Shown: positions 20,640 through 33,249 of the stretch, in pieces
Position numbering within the stretch: position 1 is the first letter of the stretch
How the letters are laid out: every line of letters starts with the position of its first letter
Source: Cocos nucifera
Lineage: Eukaryota > Streptophyta > Magnoliopsida > Arecales > Arecaceae
Length of the DNA stretch: 64,000 bases
Direction: 5' to 3'
Assembly: GCA_006176705.1 (NCBI GenBank)
Contig: QRFJ01004858.1
Coordinates: 1-64,000, forward strand
Notes under the pieces: generated by a model
What the model was told of the DNA's origin: nothing
The model's database searches: none
The model's input: the letters and a program-made list of their open reading frames with translations, nothing else
Made by a program: the position numbers and the translations under genes

Positions 20640-21207
20640 AGGGGTTCGTCGGATCCATTGGTGAGTTCTCATCTTGGCTTAACAAGGCCTTCGACCTTAC
20701 TCACGTTAGGATGTGGTTCTCCTCCTGTTCCTAATGGGCTGCAAGGGTACATTAGGGCCGTCGGCAGGGTCTCTTTTCTAATCTCATTTTAGTTCAACGA
20801 GATCTTCGACCTTGCTCACGTTAGGATGAGGTTCTCCTCCTATTCCTAACGAGCTGTAGGGGCACATTAGGACCGTTGGTTGGACCTCTCCACTCATCTC
20901 ATCTTAGTTCAACGAGGCCTTCGACCTTGCTCACGTTAGAATGAGGTTCTCTTCCTATTCCTAATAGACTGTAGGGGCACATTAGGATTGTTGGTAGGGC
21001 CTCTTTCCTCATCTCATCTTAGTTCAATGAGACCTTCAATCTTGCTCACGTTAGGATGAGGTTCTCCTCCTATTCCTAACGGGTTGTAGGGGCGTATTAA
21101 GACCATTGGTAGAACCTCTTCCCTCATCTCATCTTAATTCAACAAGGCCTTCAACCTTGCTCATGTTAGGATGAGGTTCTCCTCCTGTTCCTAACGGACC
21201 ACTTTTG
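20640..21207. repeat. Tandem array, 115-bp unit, about five copies, in D
   Basis: The landmark TCGACCTTGCTCACGTTAGG (or a one- to three-base variant) starts at 20691, 20806, 20921, 21036 and 21151, exactly 115 bp apart each time. Units differ by scattered substitutions and no length change. Tandem arrays in the region between pol and the 3' LTR are known in Tat elements and can seed satellites. Confidence 0.95.
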
Positions 21208-21961
21208 GTTGTTTCAGAGTAGTCATTACATAATTTTTGTGCTAAGAAGTAATGATGTTAAAATAGAAAAAACTTTATTGAAAAAAAGTTACTAGTAGTA
21301 CATTCTTAAGTTTTTTGAATTCCAAGATTGTAGAAGTGTTGCCACTCCAAGCTCCTTCAAGCGGTAAGTTCTAGATCGGATGACCTCCTCCACTCTATAT
21401 GGATCTTTTCAATTCAAGGTGAGCTTTCCTTGCTCCCGCGTCTTCAAAATGGATGCTCGTTGGAGCACCAAGTCTTCCACTCTGAATGCTTTATTTTTTA
21501 CTCTAAAGTTATAGTATCTAGCTACTCTTCGTCTGCAGGCTGTCATCCAAACTTAGGTATCTTCTCTCTTTTCTTCCAATAGATCGAGATTGACCCTGAG
21601 GTCCTGTGAGTTACGATACTCATTAAAGGCCATGACCCATGCTGATGGAAGTTTAAGCTTGATCGAAATGACTGCCTCCATCCCAAAGGCTAGGGCAAAT
21701 GGTGTTTTCCCAATTGGTAGCCTATGAGTAGTTCGATACGTCCAAAGGATGTGGTAGAGTTCGTCCGCCCAAGTCCTCCTTACTCTTTCAAGCCTTTCCT
21801 TGATGTCCTACAGTAAAATTCTATTGGTCACCTCTACTTCACCATTTGCCTATGGATGGGCCACTAACGTGAAGTGATAGAAGATGTTTAGATCTTCGTA
21901 GAACTTAGCGAACCTTGTCCCAGCAAACTGTCGCCTATTATCTATTATGACAGTATGGTAC
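21208..21961 (-). pseudogene. Integrase of D, C-terminal part (left of Copia B)
   Basis: Continues the integrase core from 32118 onward: TVIIDN (second Asp region), then ANGEVEVTNR (Glu region), RRTWADELYHILWTYRTTH, TPFALAFGMEAV and a C-terminal part with KAFRVEDLVLQR. A few stops (TAG) are present. Integrase inserts the cDNA; here it is split by B between the first and second catalytic Asp. GGTAC at 21957-21961 is the left copy of the B target duplication. Confidence 0.85.
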
Positions 21962-24250
21962 TAAAGGGAAATCCTGATTTTCCGGTCCAGGTTCGTTTAG
22001 ATCTGATCAGATCAAGAGATATAATTCAAAAATTTTTCTCTTAATCTCAATCAGATCTTGATATATTTCAGATCTGACTCTTATTATTTTAATAAAATAA
22101 AATTAAAAGATAAATTAAATCAAATTTAATTTACCTGATCTGGGTAATCCTATTACCCTGTTGATGATCTTGTTTGCAGCGGAAGGTTCTAGATCTTATC
22201 CATGCAAGCGCCTGGCCTCTACCGGTATCCACTCGGGTTGGATCTAGAGATCCTCTTCTTCTCTATCATGTCTCCAAAAATCATATCTGGATCTGATCTG
22301 GAGGATCTTCAAAACTCTTTTTGAAGATGAGCAGTCGTCCTTTGCAGCAGCGCAGCCTTCTTACTTTTTATCGCCTTTCTTTGATCTGAATCGCACCAAC
22401 CAAGGTCCAAAACTCCTTTTGGACGTGGAGAGCAAGGGAAGAAGGTGGTTTGGTGTGGAGAGGGAGGGGAGAGGCAGCCTTGGGGCGTGGGAAACTATGA
22501 TCTCATCATATCTCTTTTTTAATCTGAGTTGGATACAGGGTCTTATTTATAGACTAGCTATGATCCAACTCCTCTTCTTCCCAACCAATCACAACCCTTT
22601 GTGAAATCAGATCTAAATCTGATTGGTGGGAATAGAGACCCCTGGATTCCTCCTTAGAGGGTGCCTAAGACCAGTCAAAGTTGGTTCTTAGAAGAACTCT
22701 AATTGGAATCCAAAAAGGAGATGGAGTCCTTGTCCAACAAGGACTCCTAGGCGCCTCCAACTTGGGCACACGCCTAGGGTGGCGTGCGCCCTTCTCCTTG
22801 CCAGGTTCTGGCAGGAGGACAGGCCCCCACCAGCTCTCCAATAGGTGCATGACATGTGGTCAAAAGTCAAAGTGTCAATGGTCAATGTTTGACCAGTCAA
22901 AGGTAGACTTTTGACCAAAGTCAAAGAACAAGAAATGGCAGGTGACCAAAAATGGCAGGTAGTGTCTTACAAATAAGACAACCTTTTTCTGACTTGGACA
23001 ACCTCCTGTCAGACCATATGAAGGCCTCTGTTTGAGCACAAACTCCTTTGGCTCAGACAGGACAACTTATTTATGATAGCAAAAGAAGAACGTTAGGTTC
23101 AATCGAGTGCTAGCACGATTTCCTTGAACCTAATTGAATCTCATTCAGATCAATTGAACTAGATCAGTTCAATTGATGATCACCAGATTCAAACCCTTGT
23201 TTGTGTGACCCAGTTAGGTTCAGTTCTGTATGGTAATGGGATATGTCATGATCTCTATCATCGACATCATCGAAACTCCTTTCGATGGATCAGAACTCTT
23301 CTGATTCGAACAGCTAGAATGATCGATCATCTAAATCATTCTAATTGCTCCCAAAATCCACCAGTGACACCTAGCAGTATATGGTGGCAACCCATCAGAG
23401 CTGAATGCGAACCTCTTGGTGCAGCTACCTGTGTGATTCAGTTCTTCTATCTTGAGCCCTCGATCAGATTAGGGTTAAGGTAAACTCGTCAAACCCTAGT
23501 CTCTGTCATATGATGTAATCATTCGATTCGAGTCCAATGTGAAAATCTAAATAGAAACTCTTTTCTATTATTTCACTCTGCCATGGCCATGGGCTTCTGG
23601 ACTTGATTCTCATGATTATCATAGGGCTGCTCCTCTACCACCGAGGTAGATAGATTCCATCTTGATGCCATCCAGTTCCTACAATGAACATGTCATAGCC
23701 AACATACACCTCAGGGTTCCATATGGCTAGGAGATCGAGTAATGGTGTAGTCAAACTATAACACCCTCAAGGTGAACTGTCGATGCACCTCAGGTCAAAG
23801 AACCAGACACACTACTGCAGCATCGAGTCAGTCATTGACGAGAAGGTAGACTCCCTAATGACTACTCGAGGTGGTCACGCTCAGTGCCCTCGTTCTCTAA
23901 CGAGTATCTATACTCTCGCGCTGGTGTCTCCACACCGTAGACTCAAGACTCATCTACTAAAGAGAAGCGATTGTACACCAACCTTTCCGGATCAATCACC
24001 ATCCTCGTGATGATCCTATGGTCGGGAGCAATTTATGAGTTAATAATGATTATTCATGTCTTAAATTTTCAACTCTTGAAAATATGAATTATCATTACCA
24101 TTAACTCAAAGGATGTATCACAGACACTAAATACACATATGTGATAGAAAATAACCCATTTATTGATTTTAGTCAAAATTATAATTTTGCCCCTAGAAGT
24201 GTATTACAAGTGTCAGCCAATTCTGGCTTCTAGGGCACATATATCTAACA
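21962..24250 (-). repeat. 3' LTR of Copia B (left)
   Basis: 2289 bp on the minus strand, ending with TATCTAACA at 24250 on the plus strand. The first base pair of its terminus is TA instead of TG on the plus strand (TAAAGGG), a point change at the very end. It carries the W-box cluster near 22858-22925. Confidence 0.95.
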
Positions 24251-24263
24251 ATCTCCCACTTGT
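24251..24263 (-). other. Polypurine tract of Copia B
   Basis: Plus strand ATCTCCCACTTGT, the complement of the tract in copy A, directly inside the 3' LTR. Confidence 0.88.
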
Positions 24264-24264
24264 C

Positions 24265-24545
24265 CTAAAGCCAATTGGCTACAAGTCTAAGTCCCATCTT
24301 CTCAAGGTGGGCTTCGATCTTCTGCTGGCCCAACGGCTTTGTAAGTGGGTCTGCCACATTATCTGCGGAGTCGACTCTCTTGACCTCGACGTAACCCTTC
24401 TCGAGGTAATCACGGATGAGGTGGTATCGCCATTTGCTTGGAAACTCTTCCAGCTGACAGCACCACCATTGCACACAAACAGTCTGCCAGATGTCGACTT
24501 TCGATCATCTATATCGGACATGAAATCCGAGTCTGTGTATCCCTG
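24265..24545 (-). pseudogene. RNase H of Copia B, internally deleted
   Basis: Starts with YTDSDFMSDIDDRKSTSG and then jumps from the AVSWKS segment directly to the Y-H-L-I-R-D region. Compared with A, about 195 bp are missing (equivalent to A 6380-6577), including the EAEY and DNNGAIAL catalytic segments. The C-terminus VANWL is retained. It cannot be active. Confidence 0.9.
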
Positions 24546-25712
24546 GACTTGGAGTTCTCCGTTACCAAAGACCAACATTATATCCTTAGTTCTTCTCAAG
24601 TACTTAAGGATACATTTCACAGAAGTCCAGTGTTCTTCACCTGGATTTGACTGATATCTGCTTGTGACACTCACAGCATGGGCTATATCAGGTCGTGTAC
24701 ATAGCATGGCATACATGAGGCTCCCTATTGCAGAAGCATAAGGGATCTTGCTCATGCGTTCTATTTCCTCAGGTGTGCTGGGGCACATCTTCTTGGAAAG
24801 ATGAATACCATGTCTGAAGGGTATTAATCCCCTCTTAGAGTTTTCCATACTAAACCTCTTTAGTACTTCCTCTATGTACATCTTCTGTGAAAGTCCTAGC
24901 ATCCTATTCGGTCTATCCCTATAGACCTTAATTCCTAGAATAAAGGATGCTTCACCTAGGTCTTTCATGGAGAATTCCTTGGACAACCACATCTTGACTG
25001 ATGTCAACATGGGAATATCATTCCCAATAAGGAGGATGTCATCCACGTACAATACGAGGAAGACAACAGCGCTCCCACTGACCCTTTTGAAAACACATGG
25101 TTCCTCTTCGTTTTTTATGAAACCAAACTTTTTGATCACATCAGTATCACTGGATGTGAAACCTAGCGGCTGTTCCATATAGATATCTTCCTCAAGATAT
25201 CCATTTAGGAATGCCATTTTTCACGTCCATTTGCCATATTTCATAATCGAAATAGGCTGCAACAGCAAGCAATGTGCGGATGGATTTTAGCATAGCTACT
25301 GGGGAAAAGGTATCCTGATAGTCAATGCCTTCGCATTGACTATAACCTTTTGCCACCAGTCTAGCCTTGAATGTCTCCACATTCCCATCTGCACCAATCT
25401 TTCTCTTGAAGATCCATTTACACCCAATAGGTACTATACCTTCTGGTGGATCTACCAAGGTCCAGACTTGGTTTGAGTGCATCGAGTCAATTTCTGACTG
25501 CATTGCCTCTAGCCATTTCTCGGAGTCGATATCTGATATCGCCTCGTTGTAGGTTTTGGGATCATCTCCATGAGCACCATTACCTACGAGGAACATTTCC
25601 TCTACATCCTCTGAAATAATACCTAAGTATCTTTCAGGGGACGGGAAACTCTTTCCGATCTACGAGGTGGAGGAGGTAGTGTTCTTATTGGCTCAACCTG
25701 ATTTGGTTCCAC
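24546..25712 (-). pseudogene. Reverse transcriptase of Copia B
   Basis: N-terminal part (25596-25192: VWTLVDPPEGIVPIGCKWIF, LVAKGYSQCEGIDY) and C-terminal part (25217 downward: LYVDDILLIGND, ILGIKVYRDRPNRMLGLSQK) lie in different frames. Exactly 78 bp (26 codons) between EPLGFTSSDTD-type sequence and VIKKFGF are missing, removing the RSIYGLKQASRSW motif. The deletion ends share TGAT. Confidence 0.9.
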
Positions 25713-26665
25713 TTGGTCCTTAGCTCGTTCTGCTTGTGAGACTTTCTCATCAAGCTTGATCTATTTTCCAATGCCGCTATCTTGAATAAACTATTTTTCA
25801 AGAAAGATGGCATGTCGACTCACAATCACATTGTGGTCTTCTGGAATGTAGAAATAGTATCCTAATGACTCTTTAGGATATCCTATGAATCGAGCTCTAA
25901 AGGACCTAAACTCTAACTTGTCCGCTTGTTGTCTTTTGACATGAGCCGGACAACCCCAAATTCTGAGATGACTCAGACTTGGTTTCTTACCGTGCCATAT
26001 CTCATACGGTGTGGTAGGAACGGATTTTAGAGGGAACCCTATTCAGTAAGATAAATTGAAGTTAACAATGAGTGTCCCCAAAGGAAATCAGGGAGGTCTG
26101 TGAAGCTCATCATGGATCGAACCATATCCTAATAGAGTCCGATTTCTCCGTTCTGAAACCCGTTGAGTTGAGGTGTTCCTGGTGGAGTCCATTGAGAGAC
26201 TATGCCATTTATCCTTGAGATAGTCTAGGAATTCCCTGGCTAAGGTATTCACCTCCTCGATCTGATCGAAGAACCTTAATGGGATTTTCCTGTTTGTTTT
26301 TCTACTTCATGTCTGAATTCTTTGAACTTTTCAAAGGCTTCAGACTTGTGTCTCATAAGATACACATACCCATACCTAGACAGATCATCGGTAAAGGTAA
26401 TGAAGTAGACAAAATTGCCTCTAGCCGGCACATCAAATGGGCCGCACACATCAGTATGTACTAGGGCAAGGAGATCTGTGGCCCTCTCCCCATGTCCAAC
26501 AAAAGGGAGTTTAGTCATTTTGCCTTGAAGACAAGGATTCACAAGTTGGATATGACTCAAAAGTCAATGGACTCAATAGCCCATTTTTCTCCAATTTGTT
26601 GATCCTATCTTCTGCTATATGACCTAATCTCAGGTGCCATAGATATCTGTCGTTTGGACTATCCC
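25713..26665 (-). pseudogene. Integrase of Copia B
   Basis: The zinc-binding WHLRLGHIAEDRI region is read near 26600-26665, then LVHTDVCGPF around 26450. The core is broken by several one-base insertions relative to A (for example near 26050, 26130 and 26283). The shared TAG after FLEK is at 25791-25793, and a second TAG follows in GK-stop-IKL, where A has CAG. Confidence 0.88.
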
Positions 26666-27129
26666 TAGGTCGTTTGGCATTCACGTTTTGCTCGATAGTT
26701 AGAACAGGTACATCAATATGTAGCTGATAAAGACCATTAATAAGGAAACCATTTGCAATTTTATTTCTTTCATAAAGAATGTTACAATGGTCCTTAAAGA
26801 AGGTGATCACATAACCTTCTTGTGCTAAGCATGAAACAGAAATCAAATTCCTGCTAGCTGCAGGCACATAATAACAGTCTTTCAAAACTAAGTCTAAACC
26901 AGATGGTAATCGAAGAGGGTATGTTCCCACGGCTACTGCAGCAACTCTTGCTCCATTACCGACGCGTAGGATCATGTCTCCATCCCTCAGCCTCCTGCTA
27001 TCCTCAAGACCCTGCATAGAAGTGCACAGATGAGCACTAGAACCAGAGTCAAGCACCCAACTGGATGCAGAAGAAACCATAAGGTTAGACTCAATAACGA
27101 GCATACCTCCAGAAGGACCTTCCTTCTTG
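26666..27129 (-). pseudogene. Aspartic protease region of Copia B
   Basis: Intact in frame here (part of the 27329-26511 frame): WVLDSGSSAHLC near 27020-27055, VGNGARVAAVAVGTYPLRLP and RNLISVSCLAQEGYV. It serves as the reference that shows the T duplication in copy A near 4030. Confidence 0.88.
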
Positions 27130-27944
27130 TTCTTCAGGGTGGCCAGGTAAGTAGGGCAGTTCCGCTTCCAATGGCCGTCGCTGTTGCAATGGAAACACTT
27201 TCCTTTGACATCGGCCTTCTTCTTCGGCTCTGCCTTCTTCTTCTTTGATCCTTCCACCTTTTGCTTTTTCACAGACTTCTTTTTCTTTTTCATAAGACTT
27301 TCTTTTGGAAGAAGTCCATTCCATAGCAAGAACTGAGCCTTTAGAACCTTTCATAGAAAGCTCAGCGGTAACCAGCATATTCATTAACTCGGCCAAGGAA
27401 TTTCTGAAGTTTATGCATGTGGTAATTCATGATGAATTGCCCATATGCATCAGTCAAGGATTGCAGAATAATATCATTCTGCAGGTCCAAGTCCTAACTT
27501 CACACCGAGCTTCTCAAGCTCTTCCATGTCCTTGATCATTGTCAGACAGTGATCTTGGACTGACTGCCCATCACGCATCTTAGCCTTAAAAAGTCATTTC
27601 GTGACTTGATATTTGGCTGCGCGACTCTGTTCACCAAACATCTCCTGCAGGTGAGCCAACATTTGGCGAGCAGTCCCGATATCTTCATGTTGGCGCTGGA
27701 GCTCATCAGACATCGAGCCCAACATGTAATATCTGGCCTTATTATCTTCGTCAATCCATTTTTCCAGAGACGCTCTCTGTTCAACAGATGGATGGGCTGG
27801 TAATGTGGGAGGGTCCTGGTCCAAAACATGGTTAACTTCTCAGAACCCAAAATAATTTTGTAGTTCCTGAGCCAATCTTTATAATTGGGTCCAGTCAGTC
27901 TATGTGTGTCCAGGATACGTGCCAATGGGTTTGGACGCAGACAT
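27130..27944 (-). pseudogene. gag: gag of Copia B
   Basis: Start ATG 27944-27942 (MSASKP-type after a one-base insertion). The frame is broken by +1 at the CCAAACCC stretch, -1 at GTTAACCATG and further +1 changes near 27495 and 27290. The TGA shared with A and C is at 27596-27594. The zinc knuckle (CFHC...GHWKRNC) is intact near 27160-27200. Confidence 0.88.
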
Positions 27945-27948
27945 TTTT

Positions 27949-30000
27949 CTGTAGAGAGTCAAAGATTCTAGTTAGATACTGTAATTTTGACTTGACCAAT
28001 TTGTTTAGGGATTTTATTTTTAAACAAATTAGCTCCCACTATTTTTTCTCGGATCCCTACACTCCCTCTGTAGAGATGCGAAAATCTCCATGATTAATGA
28101 TTTCTAGTGGGTGGTGCGGTCTCACCAACTGACTCATCACCTCACCTAACAGTTATTGGTGATGGGTTAGCCAATGAGTGAACAACTCTTGTTCAATGAT
28201 TCTCTAATCATGGTGCACCCAAACTTGGTCTCTAATTCATGAATCTCACCGTATCCCGAAATATTGATCCACTCCTTAGTTAAGTCAGACCCACCATTTG
28301 CATAGACTGGGTTCCTAATTGAGTCTCTCACCGTATCCGAAATATTGAGCCCAACTCATCCTCCAGCCCATAGCATCCAATGCCTAATAGACATGGTTGC
28401 ATCTTCCCGGTGCAACTGAGCCACTGTATCCAGCCGAGAACAATCAACCCCGGGAAGGGCCCGCACATCTACAATGGTGGAAGACCTCAGACTTAATCTT
28501 TTCTTAGGGAGAATTGATTCAGGTCTCATTAAACTAGACTTGGCTTAGTCATAACAATTATGACTAACCTAGTGGCATGGGTTAGCTCGGATTATTGACC
28601 ACCTCAGATCAGAACTGTGTCAACAGATATGGCCAGGTAAGTGAGACCGGTGGAAGGAATATGCCATTAACTCATACAAGAACGCATTCAGGTCGAGTAG
28701 CTTCCAATTAAAAACCAGTCGGTCGTCTGTGCCAAACTTACCTTAGACACCAAATTGTTGAGTCAGAACCAATTGGGTTAGCCTACAATCCAGACTCTAA
28801 CCTCTGAGCCTAATTAGGTCTTGCTTGATCGTGACTCGATCTTGACCCAGACTTAATCCTATTAGGCTGGTCAATTTAAGCATTGTTGATCCCATCTAAC
28901 CAACTCTTGATTCGGTTTGATCAACCGCTTAGACCTAATTGAGCTACCCAAGCCCGAACCCAGTATTATGAATATGTCTTAGATCTAAAATTCTCAATTT
29001 TAGACCTAATTAATATTCCATAAACTTAATTCTTAATTAAGTTAGGGTTCATAAACAAAATATGCACAATAAATCCTAGGGTTTCAGGATCTAGGGTTTT
29101 GCAGAAAGTAAGTTTTGGGTTTCTGATTAAGGACGAACACGCAGCACCCCTACACATCATAAGAACACCCCATCGAATGGGAAGAGAGGGCCTTTAAACC
29201 CTTCTTCGTTCTTATGACCGGACGGCCAAGAGGAACGCCTTAATCAGGAACATGTCAATACTACAAAACAGTTATCAGATCTATATCATATATCTCATAT
29301 ATAAATTAGATCTAATAATCATGGCATATTTTGCATACATCTCATGTATCGAATCATGCATGTTTTCAGATCTAAATTATCTCATAATAATCTAAAAAAT
29401 TAGATTTAAATTGATCTAATCAAAATAAATTCTAATCTAGACAATTATGTAGAACTATTCTACAACTAGTCTAGACATGCATCAATCATATCTCATATGA
29501 TATTTCAAAAATTAAATAATTTTTATTTGCTATTTTTTCAGATGTTATTATAACACTTATAATATCAAAAAATAGTAAATAAAAAGATCTAAAATATGAT
29601 TTAATCAGATTAAATCAAAAACATGCAAAGACTATTCTATAGAACTATTCTATTCTAGAACTAGTCATGCATATCTTCTAATCTTAGATCCAAATCATTT
29701 AATTTTAATTTTTTCTGATTTCAGATCTGATCACATCTCATGTGACATCTGAAATCAATTATTTTCTAATTAAAATAAATTTAAAATTAGATCTAAACAA
29801 TTTAGAACCATGGCTCTGATACCAGTTGAAGGGAAATCCTGATTTCTCGGTCCAGGTTCGTTCAGATCTGATCAGATCAAGAGATATATTTCAAAAATTT
29901 TTCTCTTGATCTCAATCAGATCTTGATATATTTTAGATCTGATTCTTATTATTTTAATAAATAAAATAAAATAAGATAAATTAAATCAAATTTAATTTAC
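27949..30000 (-). other. Leader and predicted leader intron of Copia B
   Basis: Donor CAG/GTAAAT at 30001/30000 in the 5' LTR, CTAAC branch-point match and CTCTACAG acceptor just before the gag ATG, as in A. The 2052-bp interval includes the primer site (29812-29824) and about 1.86 kb of leader closely matching A 931-2792. No coding signal is present. Confidence 0.5.
29812..29824 (-). other. Primer-binding site of Copia B
   Basis: Plus strand GGCTCTGATACCA, the complement of TGGTATCAGAGCC, two bases inside the 5' LTR. Confidence 0.93.
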
Positions 30001-32117
30001 CTGATCTGGGTAATCCTATTACCCTATTGATGATCCTGTTTGCAGCGGAAGGTTCTTGATCTTAGCCACGCAAGCGCCTGGCCTCTACCGGTATCCACTC
30101 GGGTTGGATCTGGAGATCCTCTTCTTCTCTATCACACCTCCAAAAATCAGATCTGGATCTGATCTGGAGGATCTTCAAAACTCTTTTGAAGATGAGCAGT
30201 CGTCCTTTGCAGCAGCGCAGCCTTCTTACTTTTGATCGCCTTTCTTTGATCTGAATCGCACCAACCAAGGTCCAAAACTCCTTTTGGACGTGGAGAGCAA
30301 GGGGAGAAGGTGGTTTGGCATGGAGAGGGAGGGGAGAGGCAGCCTTGGGGCATGGGGAAACTATGATCTCATCATATCTCTTTTTAATCTGAGTTGGGCG
30401 CAGGGTCTTATTTATAGACTAGCTTGTGATCCAACTCCTCTTCCTTCTCAACCAATCACAACCCTTTGTGAAATCAGATCTAAATCTGATTGGTGGGAAT
30501 AGAGACCCCTGGATTCCTCCTTAGAGGGCGCCTAAGACCAGTCAAAGTTGGATTCTTAGAAGAACTCTAATTGGAATCCAAAAAGGAGATGGAGTCCTTG
30601 TCCAACAAGGACTCCTAGGCGCCTCCAACTTGGGCACACGCCTACCCTTGGCGTGCGCCCTTCTCCTTGCCAGGTTCTGGCAGGGGGACAGGCCCCCACC
30701 AGCTCTCCAATAGGTGCATGACATGTGGTCAAAAGTCAAAGTGTCAATGGTCAACGTTTGACCAGTCAAAGGTAGACTTTTGACCAAAGTCAAAGAACAA
30801 GAAATGGCAGGTGACCAAAAATGGCAGGTAATGTCTTACAAATAAGACAACCTTTTCTGACTTGGACAACCTCCAGTCAGACCATATGAAGGCCTCTGAT
30901 TGAGCACAAACTCCTTTGGCTCAGATCAGGACAACTTATTTATGATAGCAAAAGAAGAACGTTAGGTTCAATCGAGTGCTAGCACGATTTCCTTGAACCT
31001 AATTGAATCTCATTCAGATCAATTGAACTAGATCAGTTCAATTGATGATCACCAGATTCAAACCCTTGTTTGTGTGACCCAGTTAGGTTCAGTTCTGTAT
31101 GGTAATGGGATATGTCATGATCTCTATCATCGACATCATCGAAACTCCTTTCGATGGATCAGAACTCTTCTGATTCGAACAGCTAGAATGATCGATCATC
31201 TAAATCATTCTAATTGCTCCCAAAATCCACCAGTGACACCTAGCAGTATATGGTGGCAACCCATCAGAGCTGAATGCGAACCTCTTGGTGCAGCTACCTG
31301 TGTGATTCAGTTCTTCTATCTTGAGCCCCGATCAGATTAGGGTTAAGGTGAACTCGTCAAACCCTAGTCTCTGTCATATGATGTAATCATTCGATTCGAG
31401 TCCAATGTGAAAATCTAAATAGAAACTCTTTCTATTATTTCACTCTACCATGGCCATGGGCTTCTGGACTTGATTCTCATGATCATCATAGGGCTGCTCC
31501 TCTACCACCGAGGTAGATAGATTCCATCTTGATGCAATCCAGTTCCTACAATGAACATGCTATAGCCAACATACACCTCAGGGTTCCATATGGCTAGGAG
31601 ACCGAGTAATGGTGTAGTCAAACTATAACACCCTCAAGGTGAACTGCCGATGCACCTCAGGTCAAAGAACCAGACACACTACTGCAGCATCGAGTCAGTC
31701 ATTGACGAGAAGGTAGACTTCCCTAATGACTACTCGAGGTGGTCACGCTCAGTGCCCTCGTTCTCTAACGAGTATCTGTACTCTCACTTCGGTGTCTCCA
31801 CACCGTAGACTTAAGACTCATCTACTAAAGAGAAGCGATTGTACACCAACCTTCCGGATCAATCACCATCCTCGTGATGATCCTATGGTCGGGAGCAATT
31901 TATGAGTTAATAATGATTATTCATGTCTTAAATTTTCAACTCTTGAAAATATGAATTATCATTACCATTAACTCAAAGGATGTATCACAGACACTAAATA
32001 CACATATGTGATAGAAAATAACCCATTTATTGCTTTTAGTCAAAATTATAATTTTGCCCCTAGAAGTGTATTACAAGTGTCAGCCAATTCTGGCTTCTAG
32101 GGCACATATATCTAACA
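29827..32117 (-). repeat. 5' LTR of Copia B (right)
   Basis: 2291 bp; plus strand begins TGAAGGG and ends TCTAACA. The TATA box (TATAAATA on the minus strand) is at 30409-30416, with the W-box cluster at about 30725-30793. Only occasional differences from the left LTR are seen in sampled parts. Confidence 0.96.
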
Positions 32118-32790
32118 GGTACAGACCAAATCGATAGATAATTGACTTTCAAATGAAGTTCTGTACCTTGGCCTCAGTAATTTTTGCTAGTGGTTTGGCT
32201 TCGATCCATTTGGTGAAGTAGTCGATCGCAACCAAGAGGAACTTCCATTGTCTGGATGCCATTGAAAAAGGGCAAAGTACATCCATTCTTCACTACATAA
32301 ATGGCTAAAGTGCGCTCAATGGAGCAAGCTCGGAGGCCGACTGTCTTTGTGTGTTTGCATTTTTCTGATAGTAGTCTTATTTCCTGACATACTCTATGGA
32401 GTCGTGGTACAAGATTGGCCAATAGTACCCTTGCCGAAGTAGTCTTTGTGATAGGGATCTGGCTCCTACATGACTTTCATAAATTCTCTCGTGCACTTTC
32501 TATAATGCGAAGTCAATCTCTGAAGGTCAGAGACATCTCAAAAGTGATAGCGAATACGATCTTTTATACAATTTACCCTCATACAAAACGTATCGAAAGG
32601 CTTGATTCCTAAGTTTTTGAGCTTCTTTTGGATCATGAGGAAGAACTCTCTCTTTGAGGTAGGCAACTAATAGGTCAATCCAACTTGACTTGTGCTCCAT
32701 CTGCATAATAAACTCTGATTCCTCTCAGCTTTGACATTTTAGAGTTTTAAAAAAATACTTCTTTGGATAGTTCAGTTGGGGATAAAGTGG
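32118..32790 (-). pseudogene. Integrase of D, N-terminal part (right of Copia B)
   Basis: Minus-strand frames give the zinc-binding and early core region, with IDYFTKWIEAKPL (first catalytic Asp) near 32200 followed by AKITEAKVQNF. The reading frame matches the second half at 21961 once B and one GGTAC are ignored, which confirms the insertion point. Stops and a frame change near 32275 show decay. Confidence 0.85.
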
Positions 32791-32836
32791 CCAATTTAGA
32801 GAGAAGATCGGCTCTTGTATTTTCTATCCTCAGAAT

Positions 32837-33208
32837 CTATTGAACGCCAAACCTATCGAAGGTCGAAATCAAATTCTTTACTTTCTTAAGGTATTTCATC
32901 ATACTTTCCTCCCATGCTTCATAGTTACCACTAACTTGGCCAACCACTAATTGAAAATCACTGCACACTTGAAGTCGATTTACTTTTAACTCTCTTGCTA
33001 CTTTTAACCCAACAATCAGAGCTTCATATTCGATCCTGTTATTAGTTGCAAGAAATTCGAGGCATAGCGCATATTTTACGATGACTCCCTCGAGATTGAC
33101 TAAGACCAACGCCACACTTGCCCTAGTAGTGTTGGACGAACCATCCATGTACAGGGCCCAAAAATCTTTGAAAAGGTCGGTACTCTCTTCGGAGAGGCTC
33201 GATTGCAA
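32837..33208 (-). pseudogene. Second (archaeal-type) RNase H of D
   Basis: Open frame of 123 residues: LYMDGSSNTTRAS (Asp), IEYEALIVGLKVA (Glu), QVCSDFQLVVGQV (Asp). The three acidic residues expected of an RNase H are present, and the sequence type is the additional RNase H found between the usual RNase H and integrase in Tat-lineage Gypsy elements. It is better preserved than its neighbours. Confidence 0.85.
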
Positions 33209-33249
33209 CCACGGGATGCCAGTCTCATTCTATTCGAGCTCGACTTCAT

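Larger units (their letters stand above)
21962..32117 (-). mobile_element. Copia LTR retrotransposon, copy B, complete and nested in D
   Basis: 10,156 bp with both LTRs, flanked by perfect GGTAC duplications (21957-21961 and 32118-32122). It lies in the integrase gene of D on the same strand. Sampled LTR stretches are nearly identical, so the insertion is young. It has two internal deletions (78 bp in RT, about 195 bp in RNase H) plus frameshifts and stops, so it cannot encode a working polymerase. Confidence 0.97.

Noticed and set aside
20640..21207. CRISPR-like array
   Set aside because: The repeats abut directly with no unique spacers, the unit is 115 bp, and the context is a plant retrotransposon.
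32174..32422. Separate small gene near the right edge of Copia B
   Set aside because: It is the integrase of D read in a shifted frame; the neighbouring frame has DYFTKWIEA.
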